DNA of 64,000 bases from Rhynchopus sp. YZ270_cl-10 (Eukaryota; Euglenozoa; Diplonemea; Diplonemida; Diplonemidae): positions 806,001 through 870,000 of the forward strand of contig OZ037833.1 in assembly GCA_964035575.1 (NCBI GenBank). Direction: 5' to 3'. Below are positions 32,505 to 41,254 of this stretch, piece after piece. Each line of letters opens with the position of its first letter. The first letter of the stretch is position 1. The translations under genes were made by a program, and so were the position numbers. The notes beneath the pieces are model-generated. The model had not been told where the DNA came from. It saw nothing but the letters and a program-made list of their open reading frames with translations, and searched no databases.

Positions 32505-32713
32505 CAGTACACCAGTACACCAGTACACCAGTACACCAGTACACCAGTACACCAGTACACCAGTACACCAGTACACCAGTACACCAGTACACCAGTACAC
32601 CAGTACACCAGTACACCAGTACACCAGTACACCAGTACACCAGTACACCAGTACACCAGTACACCAGTACACCAGTACACCAGTACACCAGTACACCAGT
32701 ACACCAGTACCCA
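32505..32713. repeat. 8-bp tandem repeat (AGTACACC)n
   Basis: About 26 near-perfect copies of an 8-bp unit with a GTAC core abut the right end of the 2.0-kb element. Reading frames across it are artefacts. Confidence 0.95.
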
Positions 32714-32907
32714 GTACACAGTACACAGTACACAGTACGTATGGGAAAAATACGTGGGGTTTGGCCTGTACGGTCCTATCCGGACCTATCCGGGCCTATC
32801 CGCGGGGTAAAAATCAGGTGGATAACTGCAGGGGAGGAGCTTGGGGGTTAAATCGGGTCAGATTGACCCGATTTCCTTCGGCCCCATGGAAAAAAACGGG
32901 TCAGGGC

Positions 32908-33004
32908 CAGTGTTTCCGCTATGAAGATATGACCCAAAAAATCTTCAAAAAAAAAAAAAAATCTGGGATTTTCCCGTTTTTTCCCATGAAGATATCTTCA
33001 TGAG

Positions 33005-33036
<32 letters not shown>

Positions 33037-33596
33037 AGAAAAAAAGGGGAGGCAGGGCGTCGTGCGCGCGCGAAGCGCGTCTTATCCCCTTCCTGGTATC
33101 ATTGTGAGGATATAGCGAGGTAAAGTTTCAGACCGTGCCCCCAATTCCCTCAATCTTTGCACCATTTGACGGACCGAACAAAGAGTGTGAATAAGGGATC
33201 GGCAAAAATAAAAAAAGTAGCGTACCGTGCGCCTGCGGCGCAAAACTTATGAGCGGAATCCACAGCCCTCTACCATAGTTTGTCTGTAAAAATGTTTGAT
33301 TTTAAGTCACAATTTTTGAAATGTTGCGTACCGTGGCTTCGCCAAAAAGTTTTGATATTATGACCGCCGCTTCTTCCTGTACTGAGGGAAGGCAGGCGTA
33401 GAAAAAACATGAGAAAAAGGGTTGGTTTGGTTCTTGATGTACATTACCATCCCACGTCATCACGTATTTACCTGAAATGAACGGACCTTTTCGCGCGGAG
33501 CGCGAAAAAAATTTTTTGACCCCTTTTTGGACATATCTTCATATCTTCACGGTTTTGGAAAAAAAAATTTTTCCATGAAGATAAGCGGAAACCCTG
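32908..33596. mobile_element. hAT-like element nested in another
   Basis: The termini are CAGTGTTTCCGCT and CAGGGTTTCCGCT (complement), with TSD GTCAGGGC at 32,900-32,907 and 33,597-33,604. The CAGTGTTTCC start is classic for hAT. It carries subterminal ATGAAGATA motifs and a copy of the GC-hairpin repeat at 33,217-33,241. A partial second copy of the family lies at the right window edge. Confidence 0.85.
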
Positions 33597-33604
33597 GTCA
33601 GGGC

Positions 33605-34251
33605 AAAAAAAAAAAAAAAAAAACTATAGATTTTTGAGGGAAAAAATCCAAAAAATAGGGTACTCTACTTGTCGCATGAGGGGGTCTGAGAAGGATGAGG
33701 AACTACTATGTGACCCCACCGCGACGAGCACGAAGCTCAATGAAGGCAGAATGCCCTCAAACGCGCGTTCCACCCCGATCAAACCCGAACCCAAGAGGGA
33801 TGCCAAACTCGACCTAGCCGTTGGTTACTGGCGCGAGCTGACGATCCAGATGTTGGATCAACTCGCTGGGTGACACACCAAAGAGGGGCTCAGACAGTGA
33901 CAAGTGTTGCCGGGGATACGGAACGCCCTCCGACGTTTGCTCGAAGGGGAGACCTGCCCAGAGAGAGTACCTGAACTGGCGAGGGCCTACGCACACATTC
34001 CACACCTCCATTGCGCAACCCTACCTTGATGACCTCATCGCCAGTGTCAAGGGCAACATGCATTCCGCGGGGATGGTACAACACTTGTGTATCATCAACG
34101 TGTACCATTTTGTGAAACGCGCCTTCTCATTCTGCATGTGTTTGTCTTCACAAGAGCTTTTCCGCCGAAGGCGGAAAAGCTCGGTACCTGACCCGATTTA
34201 ACAGAATTTGACCCGATTTTGCCCCAAACCCATATTCCAAGCTCCTGCCCT
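33605..34251. other. Right part of the outer hAT-like element
   Basis: Internal element sequence. Frames of up to ~80 codons occur (for example around 33,634-33,873), but none resembles a transposase. Confidence 0.4.
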
Positions 34252-34420
34252 GGATAACTGTACAAAAGCAAAAAAAAAATAAAAAGCTTGAAAAGCGAAC
34301 AACACAAAAAAAAAAATTAACTTTGACTGAGAATCATATCAATCAAACCAAACAACACAACCACTGCTTGCAGCAGGCCTCCTTGACCTGCAGCAGGGTT
34401 GCATCAATACGTCAGACACT

Positions 34421-35605
34421 TCACTGGGAACGGTACTTCTTCGACACAGCACGTGTCGCAGTCGCGAAGGCCTCCTTGCGGGGAAGGCCAGACTTCATGG
34501 CAGCCGTGTACTCAGCGGGGAAGTGCTTCTTCGTGAAGAGCGCGTACTTGGTAGCAGGCTTCTTCAGGCTCTGGCGGATGTCGGTCCTCTTGGCCAAGTT
34601 CTTTGCTGCCTCGGCCCCGAGCACTCCACGCTGCTGGGCGGAGAGTGCTGCCCACTTCGTGTTCACATCCTTCAGGGTCAGCTTCGTTCCCTTCATCGTC
34701 TTCTGGATGAACAGGGTGCGTGCGGAGACAGGTCCGCTCGATGCGATCTTGGCCTTCGTGGCCTTCTTCTCGTTGACACGAGCCTTGAGGGCAGCTTTCT
34801 TGTCTTTGGCAGCCTGTCTCTTCTTCGCCAGACGAGCCCTGAGAGCAGCCTTCTTTGCCTTCTTGACCTGCTTTGCCTTGGCAACACGAGCCTTGAGAGC
34901 AGCCTTCTTGGCCTTCTTGACCTGCTTTGCCTTGGAAACACGAGCCTTAAGGGCGGCTTTCTTGGCCTTGTGAGCAGCCTTCTTGTCCTTCTTGACCTGT
35001 GCCTTCTTCGCAACACGAGCCTTAAGAGCAGCCTTCTTGGCCTTGACAGCCTGTGCCTTCTTCGCAACACGAGCCTTCAGGGCAGCCTTCTTGGCCTTGA
35101 CAGCCTGTGCCTTCTTCGCAACACGAGCCTTAAGAGCAGCCTTCTTGGCCTTGACAGCCTGTGCCTTCTTCGCAACACGAGCCTTAAGAGCAGCCTTCTT
35201 GGCCTTGACAGCCTGTGCCTTCTTCGCAACACGAGCCTTCAGGGCAGCCTTCTTGGCCTTGACAGCCTGTGCCTTCTTCGCAGCACGAGCCTTAAGAGCA
35301 GCCTTCTTGGCAGACTTGTTCGCCTTCTTCACAATCTTCTTCACCTTCTTTGCCTTCTTTGCCTGCACCTTCTTGGCCTTCTTCACAACCTTCTTGGCTG
35401 CCTTCTTCACAACCTTCTTCGCGACCTTCTTCACTGCCTTCTTGGCCGGCTTCACCTTCTTGGCAGACACCTTCTTCGACGCAGACTTCTTCGCCACAGG
35501 CTTCTTTGCTGCCTTGGTCACCTTGCTGCGCATCTGCACGGCACCCACCTGCACAGCAGGGAGCACGAACTTCGCCTGGCGCGCAATGGAACGAAGAGAC
35601 ATCAT
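34421..35605 (-). CDS. Mitochondrial HMG/H1-like Lys/Ala-rich protein, array copy 2 (type A)
   Basis: 394 aa, the closest relative of copy 1: same leader ending VGAVQMRSK, same C-terminus KKYRSQ. It has one more AVKAKKAALKARVAKKAQ-type unit early and fewer KAKQVKKAKK-type units late, so total length is unchanged by a compensating gain and loss. Its 3' flank matches copy 1 back to a hAT-like insertion. The predicted role is mitochondrial DNA packaging, as for copy 1. Confidence 0.85.
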   Translation of the reverse strand: MMSLRSIARQAKFVLPAVQVGAVQMRSKVTKAAKKPVAKKSASKKVSAKKVKPAKKAVKKVAKKVVKKAAKKVVKKAKKVQAKKAKKVKKIVKKANKSAKKAALKARAAKKAQAVKAKKAALKARVAKKAQAVKAKKAALKARVAKKAQAVKAKKAALKARVAKKAQAVKAKKAALKARVAKKAQAVKAKKAALKARVAKKAQVKKDKKAAHKAKKAALKARVSKAKQVKKAKKAALKARVAKAKQVKKAKKAALRARLAKKRQAAKDKKAALKARVNEKKATKAKIASSGPVSARTLFIQKTMKGTKLTLKDVNTKWAALSAQQRGVLGAEAAKNLAKRTDIRQSLKKPATKYALFTKKHFPAEYTAAMKSGLPRKEAFATATRAVSKKYRSQ

Positions 35606-35630
35606 TTTGAAGTGTGAAGGGTGTGGCGGG

Positions 35631-35785
35631 TATATAATGTGGTGGAACTATGGTGGTGGGGGTGGGTTGTGCTGTGTCGGGTTGGGCTATTCAAAAAGTT
35701 GTGAAATGCAGGGGGGTTGTTTTCTTGTATTTGAAGTATCGAAGATACTCCGCACTGTGCGGCCTTTGAGACTAACGAACCAATG
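35631..35785 (-). promoter_or_regulatory. Promoter of array copy 2
   Basis: TATATA lies at 35,631-35,636. The abutting dyads are at 35,735-35,749 (AGTATCGAAGATACT) and 35,750-35,762 (CCGCACTGTGCGG), and CCAAT is near 35,779. The layout and spacing match copy 1. Confidence 0.7.
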
Positions 35786-36007
35786 AAGTGTCCTGCCTCG
35801 AAAATGTGAAAAATGCGAAACCACACCCCAAGGTAATAAAAACAGGTAAATTTGTCTAGGTAGGTTAAGGAAATTCTGGAAAATAGGTACTATTTAGCCG
35901 CATGCGTGCCCAAATGTCCCCTATTTTCTGTCTTGTACAATACAAGGGTGTATTCGTTCTCCGGTGCTCAAACCTCGCCCCAGAAGGAGCAGAACTTATT
36001 TTTTGCC

Positions 36008-36087
36008 TCATTTCACGTTGTCGTGTATCGCGTCCACCTTGGTCTTTGTGAAGTACTTCTCCTCGCAGGTGTTGAAGGCGTCGAGGA
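36008..36087 (-). pseudogene. Truncated 3' end of the CX9C gene, copy a
   Basis: This encodes only the last ~26 codons of the CX9C protein (from LDAFNTC to DAIHDNVK and stop). It then breaks off at the array junction. It lies upstream of the copy 2 promoter and was duplicated together with the array unit. Confidence 0.75.
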
Positions 36088-36188
36088 CACAAAAAATTCA
36101 ACTTTGACTGAGAATCATATCAATCAAACCAAACAACCACTGCTTGCAGCAGGCCTCCCTTGACCTGCAGCAGGGTTGCATCAATACG

Positions 36189-37481
36189 TCAGACACTTAA
36201 CTGGGAACGGTACTTCTTCGACACAGCACGTGTCGCAGTCGCGAAGGCCTCCTTGCGGGGAAGGCCAGACTTCATGGCAGCCGTGTACTCAGCGGGTAAG
36301 TGCTTCTTCACAAAGAGTGCGTACTTGGTAGCAGGCTTCTTCAGGCTCTGGCGGATGTCGGTCCTCTTGGCCTTATTCTTTGCTGCCTCAGCCCTGAGCA
36401 CTCCACGCTGCTGGGCGGAGAGTGCTGCCCACTTCGTGTTCACATCCTTCAGGGTCAGCTTCGTTCCCTTCATCGTCTTCTGGATGAACAGGTTGCGTGC
36501 GGAGACAGGTCCGCTCGATGCGATCTTGGCCTTCGTGGCCTTCTTCTCGTTGACACGAGCCTTGAGGGCAGCCTTCTTGTCTTTGGCAGCCTGTCTCTTC
36601 TTCGCCAGACGAGCCTTGAGGGCAGCCTTCTCTGCCTTCTGAACCTGCTTTGCCTCGGCAACACGAGCCTTGAGGGCAGCCTTCTTTGCCTTCTGAACCT
36701 GCTTTGCCTCGGCAACACGAGCCTTCAGGGCAGCCTTCTTTGCCTTCTGAACCTGCTTTGCCTCGGCAACACGAGCCTTCAGGGCAGCCTTCTCTGCCTT
36801 CTGAACCTGCTTTGCCTCGGCAACACGAGCCCTGAGAGCAGCCTTTTTTGCCTGCTTTGCCTCGGCAACACGAGCCTTCAGGGCAGCCTTCTCTGTTTGC
36901 TTGACCTGCTTTGCAACACGAGCCTTATTTGCATTTTTAGTCTGGATCTTCTCGAGGGCGGCTTTCATGGCCTTTCGAGCAGCCTTCATCTCCTTCTTGA
37001 CCTGTGCCTTCTTCGCAACACGAGCCTTCAGGGCAGCCTTCGTGGCCTTGACAGCCTGTGCCTTCTTCGCAGCACGAGCCTTAAGAGCAGCCTTCTTGGC
37101 AGCCCTCTTCGCCTTGACAGCCTGTGCCTTCATGGCAGCCTTCTTGGCAACACGAACCTTCAGGGCAGCCTTCTTCGCAGCCTTCTTCGCCTCGACAGCC
37201 TGTGCCTTCTTGGCAACCTTCTTGGCAGCGCGAGCCTTCAGGGCAGCCTTCTTCGCAGCCTTCTTCGCCTTGACAGCCTGTGCCTTCTTGGCAGCCTTCT
37301 TGGCAGCGCGAGCCTTCAGGGCAGCCTTCACCTTCTTGGAAGACACCTTCTTCGACGCAGACTTCTTCGCCACAGGCTTCTTTGCTGCCTTGGTCACCTT
37401 GCTGTGCACCTGCACGACACCCACCTGCACAGCAGGGAGCACGAACTTCGCCTGGCGCGCAATGGAACGAAGAGACATCAT
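36189..37481 (-). CDS. Mitochondrial HMG/H1-like Lys/Ala-rich protein, array copy 3 (type B)
   Basis: 430 aa, the longest copy. The leader differs from type A near its end (VGVVQVHSK). A single base difference (TGA to TTA) in the usual stop adds the residues LSV. The repeat region is mixed: KAALKARAAKKAAKKAQ-type units early, an Asn/Thr-containing stretch (KIQTKNANKARVAKQ), then AEAKQVQKAKKAALKARV units. The HMG-like C-terminus is conserved. Its promoter keeps the TATA but is split by a hAT-like insertion 55 bp upstream of the ATG. Confidence 0.85.
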   Translation of the reverse strand: MMSLRSIARQAKFVLPAVQVGVVQVHSKVTKAAKKPVAKKSASKKVSSKKVKAALKARAAKKAAKKAQAVKAKKAAKKAALKARAAKKVAKKAQAVEAKKAAKKAALKVRVAKKAAMKAQAVKAKRAAKKAALKARAAKKAQAVKATKAALKARVAKKAQVKKEMKAARKAMKAALEKIQTKNANKARVAKQVKQTEKAALKARVAEAKQAKKAALRARVAEAKQVQKAEKAALKARVAEAKQVQKAKKAALKARVAEAKQVQKAKKAALKARVAEAKQVQKAEKAALKARLAKKRQAAKDKKAALKARVNEKKATKAKIASSGPVSARNLFIQKTMKGTKLTLKDVNTKWAALSAQQRGVLRAEAAKNKAKRTDIRQSLKKPATKYALFVKKHLPAEYTAAMKSGLPRKEAFATATRAVSKKYRSQLSV

Positions 37482-37506
37482 TTTGAAGTGTGAAGGGTGT
37501 GGCGGC

Positions 37507-37536
37507 TATATAATGTGGTGGAACTGTGGTGGTGGG
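37507..37536 (-). promoter_or_regulatory. Proximal promoter of array copy 3 (split)
   Basis: TATATA at 37,507-37,512 remains next to the gene. The paired dyads (38,936-38,950 and 38,951-38,963) and CCAAT are now ~1.4 kb away, beyond the hAT-like insertion. Confidence 0.7.
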
Positions 37537-38853
37537 CAGGTGTAGCCGTAATTCCGGGGGTCAAAACCCGCGATCCCCGATCCCCGATCCCCGGCTTAAT
37601 TTAGGGGGGTTTTTTATATCATACATTCCATGACTTTGCGTATAGAAAAGCCTGTTTCTGGAGCCAGTTTAAAGTGATAAAAAATCCGCCAAAAAAATGT
37701 TGCGACCCCTGATTTTTTTTCAGATCGATCCGGAAATTCACTTCCGCTCATTTTCGGGGATCAACAATGCACGGCCTGGGTCGCAAATGCAACTGTCCGT
37801 GGACAGATGGATTTCATGAATTTTTTACCCCGATTTTTTTTTCGATTTTTATTTCTTTGGAAAGATCGGTTACGAAAACGTTCAATTCCGGGGTCGCACG
37901 ATTTTTTTTATGCCTCTGTGGCTGGTTAGGTGATTTTTGGCTGTGGTACCCCCTTTGGGAACGTTTCTATGCAGGTTTCTTAAGGACTTCCTTAAGAAAA
38001 CCTCCTCTTTTAGTCGCAACACAGTGGTGTTTGTAAATTGATTTTTTTTTTGGAGAAAGTTTTCGATTTTTGTTTCTTTGAATTTATTTTTTACAAATCC
38101 TTCAATTCGGACAAATTTTTTACCTCGGAAACACACTCCACGGTACGCAACTTTTGGTGGAGCCGACCCCCTTTTCTGCACTGAAATCGCTATACGTTAC
38201 TGTATAAAGACCCATGGAGCCACTTTAAATTGACTTCTACTCCACTAAAGTGGTCGATTTTTTTAATGGTAAAAAGCGGGGAGCTCGGAAATTCACTTCC
38301 GCTGGTTTTCGGGTGGGAAAAATTACATGCCACACACCCACCTCACCGAGAGCCAAAACAAAAATAAGCTCGCCTCTGGTGTGGCGCCTTAACCGATTCC
38401 CCGTGGTTCTACCGTGTTTCTACCAGTTGTCGCTCCGTAAAGGGGGGGTTCCAGATGTTGGAAAAATTTCTTTTTTTTCGCTGGTGAGCTTTTAAACGCC
38501 GGCATTTGCATTTCCGGAATCCGTCCGGCCAGTGGTGGGGTCAATTTGCCGAAATGGACAAGTTCTTGTTTTTGGTCAATTTCCGCACACAGTATACACA
38601 AGGGATTGTTCGGGTGCCTATATTTTTTTTTGGCCCAACCGCCTCGCAAGAAAGCAGGGTATTTTTCCACCCCCAGAAAATGCCGTTATTGGAAAGATTG
38701 GGACCCTCTGAATCCAAATCCGTGTTCCGGCCCAGGATTCAAATTGATCCTTAAATCTAATATTGCTAAGGCAGCATTTCCCATGCAGTTTGTTAGGGGG
38801 GAAATCTGGGAATTTTGGCCCAGGGATCGATCCCCGACTTACGGCTACACCTG
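37537..38853. mobile_element. hAT-like element inserted in the copy 3 promoter
   Basis: 1,317 bp with termini CAGGTGTAGCCGTAA in inverted orientation and TSD GTGGTGGG (37,529-37,536 and 38,854-38,861). The four other array copies show the uninterrupted site. The interior has no recognised gene. Part of it (38,480-38,620) resembles 50,700-50,810 and contains a single CAGTATACACA unit, which is expanded into a satellite at the second site. Confidence 0.9.
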
Positions 38854-39035
38854 GTGGTGGGGGTGGGTTGTGCTCTGTCGGGTTGGGCTATTCAAAAAGT
38901 TGTGAAATGCAGGGGGGTTGTTTTCTTGTATTTGAAGTATCGAAGATACTCCGCACTGTGCGGCCTTTGAGACTAACGAACCAATGAAGTGTCCTGCCTC
39001 GAAAATGTGAAAAATGCGAAACCACACCCCAAGGT

Positions 39036-39335
39036 TGAGGTGATCCAGCGCACACTTTTCCACACGTTTTCACACCGTGAAAACGTGTGAAAACAAGTGA
39101 AAACTTGTGAAACCAAGGAGAAAATGTGTGAAACCAAGTGAAAATATGTGAAACCATGTGAAAACACCAAGTTTTTTTTCTGGAGGAATCCACTCAGAGT
39201 GCGTGAAGCAGTATTTTTCTCACTTTCGTACACACTTTTTCACACCGTGAAACCATGTGAAAATGTGTGAAACCAAGTGAAAGTGTGTGAAACCAAGTGA
39301 AAATGTGTGAAAAAGCGTGAGACTGGATCACCTCA
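39036..39335. mobile_element. 300-bp TGRGGWGWTCC-family element
   Basis: The ends TGAGGTGATCCAG and CTGGATCACCTCA are flanked by AAGGT (39,031-39,035 and 39,336-39,340). Copies 2, 4 and 5 of the array keep the empty site (CCCCAAGGTAATAAA), proving insertion. The inside is mostly subterminal repeats such as TGTGAAACCAAGTGAAA. It is non-autonomous. Confidence 0.9.
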
Positions 39336-39513
39336 AAGGTAATAAAAACAGGTAAATTTGTCTAGGTAGGTTAAGGAAATTTTGGAAAATAGGTACTATT
39401 TAGCCGCATGCGTGCCCAAATGTCCCCTATTTTCTGTCTTGTACAATACAAGGGTGTATTCGTTCTCCCGTGCTCAAACCTCGCCCCAGAAGGAGCAGAA
39501 CTTATTTTTTGCC

Positions 39514-39593
39514 TCATTTCACGTTGTCGTGTATCGCGTCCACCTTGGTCTTTGTGAAGTACTTCTCCTCGCAGGTGTTGAAGGCGTCGAGGA
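39514..39593 (-). pseudogene. Truncated 3' end of the CX9C gene, copy b
   Basis: Same fragment as copy a, lying between array copies 4 and 3. The insertion at 39,036 lies just downstream. Confidence 0.75.
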
Positions 39594-39702
39594 CACAAAA
39601 AATTCAACTTTGACTGAGAATCATATCAATCAAACCAAACAACCACTGCTTGCAGCAGGCCTCCTTGACCTGCAGCAGGGTTGCATCAATACGTCAGACA
39701 CT

Positions 39703-40671
39703 TCACTGGGAACGGTACTTCTTCGACACAGCACGTGTCGCAGTCGCGAAGGCCTCCTTGCGGGGAAGGCCAGACTTCATGGCAGCCGTGTACTCAGCGG
39801 GGAAGTGCTTCTTCACAAAGAGTGCGTACTTGGTAGCAGGCTTCTTCAGGCTCTGGCGGATGTCGGTCCTCTTGGCCAAGTTCTTTGCTGCCTCAGCCCC
39901 GAGCACTCCACGCTGCTGGGCGGAGAGTGCTGCCCACTTCGTGTTCACATCCTTCAGGGTCAGCTTCGTTCCCTTCATCGTCTTCTGGATGAACAGGGTG
40001 CGTGCGGAGACAGGTCCGCTCGATGCGATCTTGGCCTTCGTGGCCTTCTTCTCGTTGACATGAGCCTTGAGAGCAGCCTTCTCTGCCTTCTGAACCTGCT
40101 TTGCCTCGGCAACACGAGCCCTGAGAGCAGCCTTTTTTGCCTTCTGAACCTGCTTTGCCTCGTCAACACGAGCCTTCAGGGCAGCCTTCTCTGTTTGCTT
40201 GACCTGCTTTGCAACACGAGCCTTATTTGCCTGTTTAGTCTGGATCTTCTTGAGGGCGGCTTTCATGGCCTTTCGAGCAGCCTTCATCTCCTTCTTGACC
40301 TGTGCCTTCTTCGCAACACGAGCCTTAAGAGCAGCCTTCTTCGCCTTGACAGCCTGTGCCTTCTTGGCAACCTTCTTGGCAGCGCGAGCCTTCAGGGCAC
40401 CCTTCTTCGCAGCCTTCTTCGCAGCCTTCTTCGCAGCCTTCTTCGCAGCCTTCTTCGCAGCCTTCTTCACCTTCACAGCCTGTGCCTTCTTCGCAGCGCG
40501 AGCCTTCAGGGCAGCCTTCACCTTCTTGGCAGACACCTTCTTCGACGCAGACTTCTTCGCCACAGGCTTCTTTGCTGCCTTGGTCACCTTGCTGCGCATC
40601 TGCACGGCACCCACCTGCACAGCAGGGAGCACGAACTTCGCCTGGCGCGCAATGGAACGAAGAGACATCAT
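39703..40671 (-). CDS. Mitochondrial HMG/H1-like Lys/Ala-rich protein, array copy 4 (type A)
   Basis: 322 aa, the shortest copy, with the type A leader (VGAVQMRSK) and C-terminus (KKYRSQ). The shortening lies in the Lys/Ala region. This copy instead carries an uninterrupted run of AAKK units (KKAAKKAAKKAAKKAAKK) and the KIQTKQANKARVAKQ stretch seen in type B, so it looks like an A/B mosaic. Same predicted role as copy 1. Confidence 0.85.
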   Translation of the reverse strand: MMSLRSIARQAKFVLPAVQVGAVQMRSKVTKAAKKPVAKKSASKKVSAKKVKAALKARAAKKAQAVKVKKAAKKAAKKAAKKAAKKAAKKGALKARAAKKVAKKAQAVKAKKAALKARVAKKAQVKKEMKAARKAMKAALKKIQTKQANKARVAKQVKQTEKAALKARVDEAKQVQKAKKAALRARVAEAKQVQKAEKAALKAHVNEKKATKAKIASSGPVSARTLFIQKTMKGTKLTLKDVNTKWAALSAQQRGVLGAEAAKNLAKRTDIRQSLKKPATKYALFVKKHFPAEYTAAMKSGLPRKEAFATATRAVSKKYRSQ

Positions 40672-40696
40672 TTTGAAGTGTGAAGGGTGTGGCGGG

Positions 40697-40853
40697 TATA
40701 TAATGTGGTGGAACTATGGTGGTGGGGGTGGGTTGTGCTGTGTCGGGTTGGGCTATTCAAAAAGTTGTGAAATGCAGGGGGGTTGTTTTCTTGTATTTGA
40801 AGTATCGAAGATACTCCGCACTGTGCGGCCTTTGAGACTAACGAACCAATGAA
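40697..40853 (-). promoter_or_regulatory. Promoter of array copy 4
   Basis: TATATA is at 40,697-40,702, the dyads at 40,801-40,815 and 40,816-40,828, and CCAAT near 40,845. Same arrangement as the other copies. Confidence 0.7.
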
Positions 40854-41073
40854 GTGTCCTGCCTCGAAAATGTGAAAAATGCGAAACCACACCCCAAGGT
40901 AATAAAAACAGGTAAATTTGTCTAGGTAGGTTAAGGAAATTCTGGAAAATAGGTACTATTTAGCCGCATGCGTGCCCAAATGTCCCCTATTTTCTGTCTT
41001 GTACAATACAAGGGTGTATTCGTTCTCCGGTGCTCAAACCTCGCCCCAGAAGGAGCAGAACTTATTTTTTGCC

Positions 41074-41153
41074 TCATTTCACGTTGTCGTGTATCGCGTC
41101 CACCTTGGTCTTTGTGAAGTACTTCTCCTCGCAGGTGTTGAAGGCGTCGAGGA
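41074..41153 (-). pseudogene. Truncated 3' end of the CX9C gene, copy c
   Basis: Third copy of the 80-bp fragment, between array copies 5 and 4, broken at the same base as copies a and b. Confidence 0.75.
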
Positions 41154-41254
41154 CACAAAAAATTCAACTTTGACTGAGAATCATATCAATCAAACCAAAC
41201 AACCACTGCTTGCAGCAGGCCTCCCTTGACCTGCAGCAGGGTTGCATCAATACG

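Larger units (their letters stand above)
32829..34251. mobile_element. hAT-like non-autonomous element (outer of a nested pair)
   Basis: The ends CAGGGGAGGAGCTTGG and CAGGGCAGGAGCTTGG (complement) are flanked by GATAACTG on each side (the preceding G also matches). An 8-bp TSD and CAG termini are typical of hAT transposons. It lies in the 3' flank of array copy 2, cutting the flank that copy 1 shares. No transposase was found. It contains another hAT-like insertion at 32,908-33,596. Confidence 0.8.

Noticed and set aside
32505-32713. Telomere-like repeat
   Set aside because: The unit AGTACACC lacks the G-run strand bias of telomeric repeats and is interstitial.
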